Notes under the pieces: model-generated
The model's input: the letters and a program-made list of their open reading frames with translations, nothing else
Told to the model about the DNA's origin: nothing
Databases searched by the model: none
Source of the DNA: Balaenoptera acutorostrata
Lineage: Eukaryota; Chordata; Mammalia; Artiodactyla; Balaenopteridae
Direction: 5' to 3'
NCBI RefSeq assembly: GCF_949987535.1
Contig: NC_080067.1
Span: 50,528,910 to 50,592,909, forward strand
Length of the DNA: 64,000 nt
Shown: positions 54,870-64,000 of the stretch, one piece after another
How the letters are laid out: each line of letters opens with the position of its first letter
Numbering within the stretch: the stretch's first letter is position 1
Program-made: the position numbers and the translations under genes

Positions 54870-55790
54870 CTTCTCAGCTTTATTGAAGTATAACTGATGA
54901 ATAAAAGTTTATATCTCAGGGGTACAATATGATGATTTGATATATGTATACATTGTGAAATGTTACCACAATCAAGCTAATTATCACATTCATCACCTTG
55001 CATAGCTACCATTTTTTGTGCATGTAGTGGGAAAACCTAAGATCCAATCTCTAAGTAAATTTGAAGTGTACAATACAGTATTATTAATTACAGTCATTGT
55101 GCTGTTCATTATATAACCAAAATTTATTCATCTTATAACTAAAAGTTTGTACCCTTTGCTCAATATTTTCTCATTTCTCCTACCCCCGCCCCCAGACCCA
55201 GGCAACCATCATCATTCTACTCTTAGTTCCCATGTGTTCAACTTTTTTAGATTCCACATATGAATGAGATAATATAGTTTGCCTTTCTGTATATGGCTTA
55301 TTTCATTTAGCATAGTGTTCTTCAGGTTCCTTTCTGTTGTCACAAGTGACAAAATTACTTTCTTTTACAGCTGAATAATAGTACATTGTATACATTCCAA
55401 ATTTTCTTTGCCCATTAATGTATCAATGAGCACAGGTTTTTTTGTGTATCTTGGCTATTGTGAATAATGCTACAATAAACATGGGAGTGCACATATCTCT
55501 TTGAGGTACAAATTTCATTTCCTTTGCATATATATCCAGAAGTAGGATTGCTGGATCATATGGTAGTTCTACTTTTAAATTTTTGAGAAACTTCCATACT
55601 GTTTTCCATAATGGCTGTACCAATTTACATCCCCACCAACAGTGCAAAAGGGTTTCCTTTTCTCTACACCATTTCATACACTTCTTAACTCTCATCTTTT
55701 TTATAATACCCATGCTACAGATGTGGTGATATCTCATTGTGGTTTCAATTTGTATTTCCCTGATGATTAGTGATGTTGATTAATGATAGT
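54870..55790 (-). mobile_element. L1 3' end with ORF2 C-terminus, antisense
   Basis: Plus strand 'ttattgaagtataactgatg' (3' UTR) through 'ctgtatatggcttatttcat', 'tggctattgtgaataatgct', 'aggattgctggatcatatgg' and 'catccccaccaacagtgcaa' to 'gatgattagtgatgttga'. It extends well into ORF2. Confidence 0.88.
55423..55737 (-). pseudogene. L1 ORF2p C-terminal segment with Cys-rich motif
   Basis: A 104-codon open stretch, '[20 protein letters not shown]' followed by '[20 protein letters not shown]', near the C-terminus of L1 ORF2p. The C-x3-C-x7-H-x4-C cysteine motif is still readable (CMKWC...H...C). The rest of ORF2p is absent or out of frame, so it is a dead fragment. The Met start is internal. 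Confidence 0.88.
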
Positions 55791-56575
55791 ATTGGGTCCA
55801 GTGGTGGGCTTCTGTTCCCAACAAGATGTCTTTTTCTGTATGCTTCTTTCACCAGTTTGGGGGACAACAGTTTGTTCTGTGACCTCAATTTTCTGAGGGA
55901 TCTAAGAATATTTGCTGTGTGTTTTTTTTTTTTTTTCATTCCTTTGGCTTTTTTCACATTGTGAGGGTAGGAATGTTGACTTCCCAGTTCTTTACAGGTC
56001 AAAGTGAATATTAGAAGTCTTCACCTTGGACTTCCCTGGTGGTGCAGTGGTTAAGATTCCATCTGCCAATGCAGGGGACACAGGTTCGAGCCCTGGTCCG
56101 GGAAGATCCCACATGCCACAGAGCAACTGAGCCCGTGCACCACAACTACTGAGCCTGTGCTCTAGAGCCTGTGAACCACAACTACTGAGCCTGAATGCCA
56201 CAACTACTGAAACCCATGTGCCTAGAGCCCGTGCTCACCAATAAGAGAAGCCACCGCAATGAGAAGCCTGCACACTGCAACCAAGAGTAGCTCCCACTCA
56301 CTGCAATTAGAGAAAGCCTGAACACAGCAACGAAAACCCAATGCAGCCAAAAGTAAATTAATTAATTAATTTAAAAAAAAAAAAGTCTTCACCTTAATTT
56401 TTAAAGGATATCTTTGCTGGGTATAGAATTCTGTATTGGGAGTCAGTTTCCTTCAATTCTTTAAAGATATATATTTTTGTTCAGGTTTCTTTTTAGCATT
56501 TTTATTGAAGAATAAGTGTCACTCCTTGTTTGAAGGTAATGTATCTTCTCTCTGCTTTTAAGATTTTGCCTCTGG
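55791..56575 (-). mobile_element. L1 5' UTR-like DNA, antisense, split by a SINE (tentative)
   Basis: After the SINE, 'ggatatctttgctgggtata', 'gaattctgtattgggagtca' and 'cttctctctgcttttaagat' are antisense L1 leader/ORF1 blocks. The part left of 56028 is less clear. Confidence 0.5.
56028..56382 (+). mobile_element. CHR SINE, full-length, with 13-bp target duplication
   Basis: 'ggacttccctggtggtgcag', B box 'aggttcgagccctgg', repeated 'ccacaactactgagcc' units, 'acccaatgcagcc' and a TTAA/A tail. The identical aagtcttcacctt occurs at 56015-56027 and 56383-56395. It carries about the same middle units as 14224. Confidence 0.95.
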
Positions 56576-56599
56576 AAAGCTCACCAACCTCGGTCCAAC

Positions 56600-57865
56600 T
56601 GTGTATCCTGACATAACCCTATGACCCAACTGTAAGCCTGCTCAGCCATGTGATGGGGGCAGTCCTGCCTACCCAGACACCTGGTAGTAAGCATGTCCAT
56701 CCTTACTCCTGAGCCAATACCATTGGGACACTTAACTGTAATTGAGGAATTGCAGGAGGCTCAGTGTAAGCTATGTCTAGAATTAAAAACTCCAGAGGTC
56801 CCATTCTTTTATATGCTTTGCCTCTGGAACCCCCACCAGATTTTCATTCTGAAGAATGCAGGAAACTCCCCTTAAGCATCCAACAGGGGAGGGAAAGAAA
56901 CCATTTGAAATATGCCCAGAATATCCTTTCCTTCATTATGTTCTTGTAACAAAGACTAGGCCTCAAGTGGAACTACTTTACCAAAGTATTATCTGACTTG
57001 AGAAGGACAGCTCCCTCTAGTCTTCCTGTCTTATCTAAGGGAGATGAGAAGGTTGAGAAGCATTTATGAAAGTCCTAGCTAAGGGGTACAGGCACACTAA
57101 AAGGTTGAGATCTAATCATAGATTTAGAGAATGGTTGCCTTCTTAACACTTATCTCCACATCAATAGGGCATCTGTACAATAACAGTTGATTACAACAGA
57201 AAGAACTGCAAATCTTAGACCTTATTTAAGAAGTCACTAGGGAAACCCAAAGACAGTGGGGAAACAAAAACAAATATACCAGAATATATTTTAGTCTCTG
57301 ACACAGCTACAGCAAATAGTAAACACAGCCAAACTTCTAGCCAGATAAACATAAAACCTCACATTAAAGGCCTATTTACCTCAGTTCTTTTACCTGGAAC
57401 GTCATGCTAAGCTTTAAATAAAACTTTACAGGGCATACTAAAAGCAAAAACAAAAACAAAAAAACAAACCAAAGAAACCCATGGTTTGAAGAGTTAGAGC
57501 AACCCTCAGACTCATATATGATGCATATATGGAATAAACTTTGGAATTATTAGATCTGGAATTTAAAATAACTGATTAATATGCTAAGGTCTCTAATGAA
57601 AAAAAGTAGAAAATATGTAAGAATAGATGAATAAAATAAGCAGAGATAAAAACTCTATAAAAGAATCATAAAGAAATTCTAGAAATTAAAAGAAAAAAAA
57701 AACACCTTATTACAGAAATGAAGAATGCACATTAGCACACTGGACAGAGCCAAGCAAAGTAGAAACTTTGAAGTTGTTGATAGCATATTTCCAAACCAAA
57801 ACTCAAAGAGAAAAAATATTTAAAAAATGGAAGAGACTATCTAAAAGAGACTATTTCTCATGTAA
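56600..57865 (+). mobile_element. L1M 5' UTR and ORF1 start
   Basis: 'gacta', 'ggcctcaagtggaactactt', 'ctagtcttcctgtcttatct', 'ctgtacaataacagttgatt', 'acctggaacgtcatgctaag', 'aataactgattaatatgcta' and 'acagaaatgaagaatgcaca' are an L1M leader and early ORF1 in consensus order. ORF1 is riddled with stops. The 60-codon ORF at 56693 is not a gene. Confidence 0.65.
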
Positions 57866-57967
57866 AATATGAATGAAATAGTCTATAAAAACTTTATCAT
57901 CTAATTAATAACAGTGAGGTTATTATGCAAATGACACTTCAAAATAAGTCACCTAGTTTTCTAATAT

Positions 57968-58168
57968 AGTGATTTTCAAAGAACGACTTCTAGATCAGCA
58001 GTATATCATCACCTAAAAAGTTATCCAAAATGCAGATTCTTGTCTTGCCTCTCCCAAACCAACTGACTTCGAATTTCTGGGATTCCACGTGGGGGCCCAG
58101 GATTCTGTGTTCTAATAAGCCCTGCAGATGATTCCAATGCAAGTTAAAATTTGAAAAGCATTGCCTCT
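57968..58168 (+). mobile_element. hAT-Charlie element (MER5A-like)
   Basis: 'agtgattttcaaagaacgac', 'atcatcacctaaaaagttat', 'gcagattcttgtcttgcctc', 'gatt', 'ctaataagccctgcagatga' and 'atttgaaaagcattgcctc' give MER5A layout. Ends are diverged and the 8-bp target copy is not clear. Confidence 0.7.
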
Positions 58169-58169
58169 A

Positions 58170-59290
58170 ATGCTGCATATGTAGAAATTTTGATAATTTC
58201 CCTAGTATTGATAACATCACATAGGGAAATAACATGGTTTTGTCATATAGAATTATTTATTTTTATCTCCTAGGATCGATTATCTTAACCACAGTGGAAT
58301 TTGAGCTTAGTCTTATAAGTCTCAAGTGAACTAAAGTAGGAACTTCAATATCTGGTGACAAAGGAAACACGTTTAAAAAAGAACTGCTGTGATAATAAAT
58401 CCCAGAGAAGGAGACATTTTGATGGCTGATAAAATGTATGACTTTTTACTAAGAGGTATCAGGTTAAGTGTCTTGGATAATATGAGAGTTTTTCATCATG
58501 AATTTTTAATCTTATTATTCAGTGTTTACCCTTTTCTTCCCAACTTGCCTCTGAATGTAGGAGAGAAGAACACTGCATAGGAGCCCATGTTAATAACGGC
58601 TAATGCCCTCTGGTAATTGATTGATGCACTTAACTTTAAAAGAAATCTATAATCTCCTTGGAAATATTGCTTCAGAAAGGTTGATTTTAGATATATTTAT
58701 AATTTGCTTTGTTTTGTAGTATGCTACTACTTTCTTTCAGAAGAATAAAACAACTTACTCTAGCCAAGGATTTGTAAAATTATCAGTAGTTGGAAAAGTC
58801 TAAACTGATTTGACACTCACTATTTTTAAATTATCTTTTGGCCTAATGTTTACATAATTAACTGAATCCTTTTATAAATTACTTGAGATTTCTAGGATTT
58901 ACTGTCTTTAAATATTAGGGTTTCTAATGCATTTTTAAAGGTTTTGGATGCTATTCTCTAATTCCTAATGAAAAGAATGATTATTGCAACCGATTCCAAT
59001 ATTGTCACAGTAATGGCAATTCCACCCAACAGGAGTCCTTTTAGTAAGATAAATAACTTTAGGTAATAATTTTCCCAATAATTAAATAAGCAAATACAAT
59101 TACTGTTAAGTAATAAACAACAAATATTTGATGATTACATGAAGAATATGAAATCCAATTAAATCTCAGAATTAAGGAATGATGAAAGCGTAAACTATGG
59201 CAATAGAGTACAAAACAGAGAGGATTTGAAACACTCTTAAGACTACCAAAAAAACAGCTCATGGAAAACACTTGTTTTCCATAAGTGCAT
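58170..59290. other. Unassigned AT-rich DNA
   Basis: No gene or nameable repeat; short ORFs at 58389 and 59059 have no recognised motif. Confidence 0.4.
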
Positions 59291-59304
59291 TAAAGGTTAT
59301 CTTT

Positions 59305-59657
59305 TTTTTTTTTAAAGGAAGCTCCTTTATTCTATTAGTTTTTTCTTTTTTAATATTTTGCCTTTTTTTAAAAATTAATTAATTTATTTATTTTTGGCTG
59401 TGTTGGGTCTTTGTTTCTGTGCGAGGGCTTTCTCTAATTGTGGCAAGCCGGGGCCACTCTTCATCGCGATGCGCGGGCCTCTCACTATCGCGGCCTCTCT
59501 TGCTGCGGAGCACAGGCTCTAGACGTGCAGGCTCAGTAATTGTGGCTCATGGGCCCAGTTGCTCCGCGGCATGTGGGATCTTCCCAGACCAGGGCTCAAA
59601 CCCGTGTCCCCTGCATTGGCAGGCAGATTCTCAACCACTGCGCCACCAGGGAAGCCC
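59305..59657 (-). mobile_element. CHR SINE, antisense, with unusual long tail
   Basis: The CHR head is at 59657 (reading leftward). Target copies taaaggttatcttt are identical at 59291-59304 and 59658-59671. Between the TTAA/TTTA tail (about 59372) and the left target copy, about 65 bp of non-SINE sequence intervene, including 'aaaggaagctcctttattct'. The 124-codon plus-strand ORF at 59419 is an antisense SINE reading. Confidence 0.9.
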
Positions 59658-59689
59658 TAAAGGTTATCTTTATTTATTTTTTACAAGAT

Positions 59690-59861
59690 TTTTTTTTCGA
59701 TGTGGACCATTTTTAAAGTCTTTATTGAATATGTTACAATATTGCTTCGTTTCATGTTTTAGTTTTTTGGCCCCGAGGCATGTGGGATCTTAGCTTCCCG
59801 AATAAGATATCGAACCCACACGCCCTTTACTGGAAGGCAAAGTTTTAACCAGGGAAGTCCC
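59690..59861 (-). mobile_element. CHR-type SINE (longer 3' form), antisense
   Basis: Plus strand 'ggaccatttttaaagtcttt', 'attgaatatgttacaatatt', 'ggcatgtgggatcttagctt', 'gatatcgaacccacacgccc' and 'aaccagggaagtccc'. It sits 18 bp beyond the target copy of the SINE at 59305. It is more diverged than that copy and probably older. Confidence 0.85.
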
Positions 59862-60741
59862 TAAAGACTAGCTTTAAATGTTTAACAAGTACAATGAAAG
59901 AGTGAGATAGGGAGAGAAGAGAGGAAAAGAGGCTAGATGAGAAAAAGAAAGAGGGAAACTGTAGAGCAGAATTAAATTTACCGTTAGGATACTTGAATAT
60001 AATTATCAAATGGAGAATCTAAATAATTATAGAAATCAATCCATTTATCAATAAAAATATCCCAAGCTACAGTAAAAGAATGTCTTAATATATATGCCCA
60101 TGTCATGTGGATTGCCTATATCCTGCAAGATTTGAGAGAGGAAATTAAGGGCTTACAATACAAGCATTGTCAGAATCAGAATGTCCTTTGTAGAGAGTGA
60201 CCTTACATCAGATGTTCCAAATTTATCTGGAAGTAGCAATGGCATTAACTGTTAGTTGTCACTGAAAAGTATAATTTCACTAAAGGAAAAGGACAAATAT
60301 TAAACTATTCTCAGAGAGGACAAATTAACTCTTGTACGATAAATGCATTAATAAGATGATGTTACCGTTATTCAAAAACTCTTCAAAAGATCATTTGTTA
60401 ATGTTCCTAACTTTAAAATAGGCTTTTTGCATATATATGAACTTTTAAAAAAAATCTGTTTTAAACTTTAGAAGAATGTATGATACTTTAAATAACAGCA
60501 GCAAGAAGTGTTATCATGATCATACTATCTAGAACAATTTTTGTACAAATAAGCACTCCAATTATTATTTGTTGAATGGAAATTACAAAAATTAAGAACA
60601 TTACATTTTAAAATGCATTTATATCAATAAAATATCACTAAGTAAAGTATATAAATGGCTTTCCTTAGAATGAACACATCTAAAGAGGTCAAAAATGTCA
60701 GAAATAGAGATCACAGCCTGGTAGCACCAAATACAGCTACT

Positions 60742-60778
60742 GGTGTGTGTGTGTGTGTGTGTGGTGTGCGTGTGTGTG
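60742..60778. repeat. (TG)n microsatellite
   Basis: TG run of about 37 bases with GG and GC interruptions. Confidence 0.92.
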
Positions 60779-61186
60779 AAAATCTTGTTAAAGGCATCTT
60801 CATAATTTAACCATTTATTCCCTGGCAAGAAGCATACATAGCCCCAGGGTGTCGTAAGGGTAAATATGAAGCAGAAAAAAAGAATCCCTGGTACAGAAAG
60901 GAAAAGAGACTCCTTTCCCTGCCCATTTTCTTTCAGAGCATTGCATTAAAAATAAAACAAAAAAATTATAATTGTAAATTCTTTCTCTGTCCCTTGGAGA
61001 TGTATGAAACCTTTTTGAAACCTAAATAAGCCTCTTGTCAGCATTACAAACCAGAAATGTCTTTCTCAAGGACCTGGAAGCCATCTCTCTGAAAAGTAAT
61101 CATCCCTTATCACTTAGTGCTGTGGGAGTATAGGAACTAACTACAGGGAGCTTTTTGCTCCAAAATTCCTACCTGCCATAAAGATA

Positions 61187-61226
61187 TCTTTCTTTCCTTC
61201 TTTCTTTCTTTCTTTTTTTCTTTTTT
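61187..61226. repeat. (TTCT)n microsatellite
   Basis: Tetranucleotide TTTC/TTCT repeat of about 40 bases with some pure T runs. Confidence 0.88.
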
Positions 61227-64000
61227 GATAAAATCAGTTACCTAACACAAAGGGTCATCTTATTTCCAGATGAATTTAGGATGAACTATATGTGACAAGT
61301 GGTGTTGTCAATTCTCCTTACTTGAGAACTAGTGATTATTTATCTTGAGAAAATATATGCAATGCCTTGTATCTACCTGGCAATATAAAAGGGTGAGAAT
61401 TCTTCCCATTTTAACAATATCTTAGCAGATTTCCTGTGATGTGAATAGCATTGCTTCAATGCTTGTTAAGTTATAAAACTATTTCCTTTCTCTTCAAACT
61501 TTGTGGAATATTTTTCTGGGTCGGGAGGAAATTTTGTTTTTAATTATATTTCCCCAACAATGTGTAACAGAGAACTTGACACACAAATACCTATTAATTG
61601 GTTAAAAATATTTTAATAATACAAACAAAGCAAGTGGTCAATATTTAAAGAAAAATATTTTCTCCTACCCTATAATTATACTTGCATGGTTTTCTGTATT
61701 AATTTTTATTTTTTCTTTATCTTTTATCTCATTTAATATAAAATTCAATTCAATCTGAAGGATGGAAAACAAAACAGCAGCAAATTGGAGAACTTCTGTT
61801 CAGGATAGGTGCTTAGATAAAAAGAAAAAAAAAGTGATGGAAACTAAAGTACAATTTAGATTGTGAAACAATGAGGATATCCCTAATGGGTAATGGAAAA
61901 GTTGTTAAATAACGCAGCAATGGTTTAGAACCAAAAGGTACAATGAACTATTCATGGTACTGGGATTTTTAAAACTTATTCTGGAAGAAAGGAACTCATA
62001 AATGTAAAATAAGGGCATAGAGGCCAAAGGATAATGGGATAATAAAATAAATAGTGCAAGTAAAAATAGGATAAAATAACTAAATTGAGCAGGAACCTTT
62101 CTGAGGGCACTGAACTTGAGTTAAAAAATGTGAATAAGTGTAGGTGGTTGCAGAGCTGAAAGAATTATATATGGCATAGAATGTGTATTGGTTAAGATTA
62201 AATCAATAAAAATTGTCATTCAGTTGTTTATCATAAATTACACATCCTATGCATTTTTTATACTTATTTAATATATTGATTCAAGACACAGGGAAAACTA
62301 ACTGTGAAAAAATATGAAATATTAAAAAATGAAATATACTTTAACAAATTTTTCTTGAGTATCTACAAGTGAGATGCTAGAAGATAAAAAGACAATATAA
62401 TCTCTGCCTTCAAGTATAATACTCTATGTAAGTTAGGCATTAGTCAGATAGATATTCAATCAGAATTTTTTAATTGCTTATTATAGGGAAAAAAAAACTA
62501 TTGTGAGCACTGGCTATCATAGTGAATTTTGGAAACTTTTAATGACACCATAGCTCTGGCTTAACTTAGCAATACCTCTCAATAACAAAAGCATAGTCAC
62601 TAACAAGAACAATCGCTAAGCAAAAAAATTATAAATGAACATTAGCTTTGAGCAAATCTACTCCCTTGTGAAATCTTCAAGGTGAATCACTTAGGAAATA
62701 TACAATAAAGATTGTTAAACTTTGGTAATTAAATAATTAATAAGCCAGCTAATCTTAACAAAATATGTTTTGCTTTGTTAAAATATTTTATCTGTGGTTG
62801 TTCCCTCTTTCAACAATATCTAATAAACTAATATTCAACTAGGAGATTAAACCATATATTAAAGAATCTCGACTCTATTGTCTATAGAAAGGTGCATGCA
62901 ATATAGAAGATACATATATTCAAGGAGAGTGTACTATAATGCTGAATGTAGTGAGTGGACAGTATTGCAGACAACTGATTATGAAAGAGGGAATATATAT
63001 TTTGTAAAATAGATACAAAATATGTGGAGTTTTCTACTTCACAGAGTCTATCCTTATATCCTTGTCTCCTAGTATAAAATGGACCTTGTCCTGCCATTAT
63101 ATTATGTTACCTTCAATATTCTATTGTATTTAATTAATACATTTCCCTTCACTAGATGTATTCTACTTGAGGGCAAAGACCGTGCTGGCTTCATTTCAAA
63201 TTAATTCACTAGATAATGAAGGAATAATAATTAATACTATATCAGATTTTTGGAAATCAAATTTGACATTACAGCTATTGATTAACATGTTACAGAATAC
63301 TACTGATTTTTAAACAATTAATTTCTGCTTGGTATCCCTGAAGCATTTAATTGATTGTCCCCCCATCCTCCCCACTCACCTCTTCAACATGGTCATGACT
63401 GTGTGGTGAGCATGGCCAACACGTGCTACAAAGCATAATCAAAAATATTTCCACATTGTATATAGATCACTGTAATCACAGTGTTCTTTCTAATAACCAG
63501 AATATTTACCCCATGGGACAGCATTCTTTTCAGCAAATACTGAAGGAGTAGAAAGGGGCACTACCTTGTGTCAGATCAGAAAAATAACAGCAGAGGAAGC
63601 TAAAACACTGAGCTTTGTATCTTTTTTTTTTTCCTCAGCATTCAGGCTTTTCGGAAACTTTACTCTTTGTTTCAGAAAAGTCTTCAATCTGTCAGTCACT
63701 GTAAAGAGAATATATATAAAGTTCTAAAGCAATTTGTTCTACTTTTTCTTTTAGCTTACCTCATCATTTGCCTTTCCAAATTCAACTACTTGGGGAAAGG
63801 CCTATGACAGACATTGGAAATTGACAAAGAGTAATAAACTGAAGGGCAAGTCATATGGAAACTTTTTTTTAAAACCAAGAACTCATAATAGCATTTTTCT
63901 GATGAAGCAAATTAAGAAAAAGTTGTTTCTCAGCTCAAATAAATGATTTCTTCCAAGTTTGTTTTACATAGGGATAAAATTCTATTGATTCATTGTCTTT

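Larger units (their letters stand above)
59862..64000. other. Mostly unassigned AT-rich DNA
   Basis: Holds a (TG)n run (60742-60778), a TTCT-rich run (61187-61226), an antisense L2 trace at about 62350-62450 ('ctctgccttcaagtataata') and a short L2 trace at 63150-63190 ('ctacttgagggcaaagaccg'). No gene, RNA or further CHR SINE seen. The window ends inside this DNA. Confidence 0.45.

Noticed and set aside
59419..59793. 124-codon ORF with RSTGSRRAGS-like motif
   Set aside because: It runs through the antisense SINE at 59305-59657 and into flanking AT-rich DNA; no gene evidence.
1..64000. CRISPR arrays, operons, tRNA/rRNA/snRNA genes, CpG islands
   Set aside because: None seen on either strand. 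SINE A/B boxes are tRNA-derived but belong to SINEs, not to tRNA genes.

Overview
The window is AT-rich mammalian intergenic DNA in which I find no functional gene. Ten tRNA-derived SINEs of the CHR type (the 'cttccctggtggcgcagtgg' head with an A box and a 'ggttcgagccc' B box), together with an L1 3' tail of the cetacean type, point to a cetacean, or at least a whale/hippo-lineage, genome. No ruminant Bov-A/Bov-tA repeats are seen. I see no tRNA, rRNA or snRNA gene, no CRISPR array, no operon and no CpG island. All open reading frames are short and most lie inside repeats.

Layout. 0.4-7 kb: L1 3' end, an ERVL-type LTR, a MIR, then an old L2 (sense) split by a solo MaLR LTR and followed by a degenerate MaLR provirus (4952 to about 7060). 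8.57-9.85 kb: a full-length but dead mariner transposon with both TIRs and its TA target duplication. 10.4-12.1 kb: an antisense L2 that took three CHR SINEs and one hAT element. 13.7-19.1 kb: L1 fragments, two CHR SINEs with clear target-site duplications, and a Tigger-like element nested in an LTR. 19.1-25.4 kb: the least repetitive part, holding one MER20-like element. 26-32 kb: a young 5'-inverted L1, MaLR LTRs, L2 pieces and an unexplained coding-like ORF on the minus strand (29567-29851). 32-38 kb: L1/HAL1 remnants with a nested CHR SINE and a nested ERV-type LTR. 39.7-42.3 kb: three MaLR LTRs, one joined to a stray L1 ORF2 fragment. 45.3-45.8 kb: an ERV1-type solo LTR. 46.5-49.5 kb: a deleted L1 carrying a MaLR LTR. 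51-58 kb: a dense set of L1 pieces in both orientations with two CHR SINEs. 58-64 kb: a MER5A-like element, two more CHR SINEs and mostly unique AT-rich DNA.

No new biological system is evident. The points most worth a second look are the 94-codon minus-strand ORF with a frameshifted upstream continuation, the MaLR/L1/MaLR chimera at 39.8-40.8 kb, the structurally complete mariner copy, the inverted L1, and the ERV1 solo LTR with preserved promoter and poly(A) signals. Repeat family names come from recognising diagnostic motifs by eye, not from a database search. Edges of old repeats are approximate, usually within 20-50 bases.
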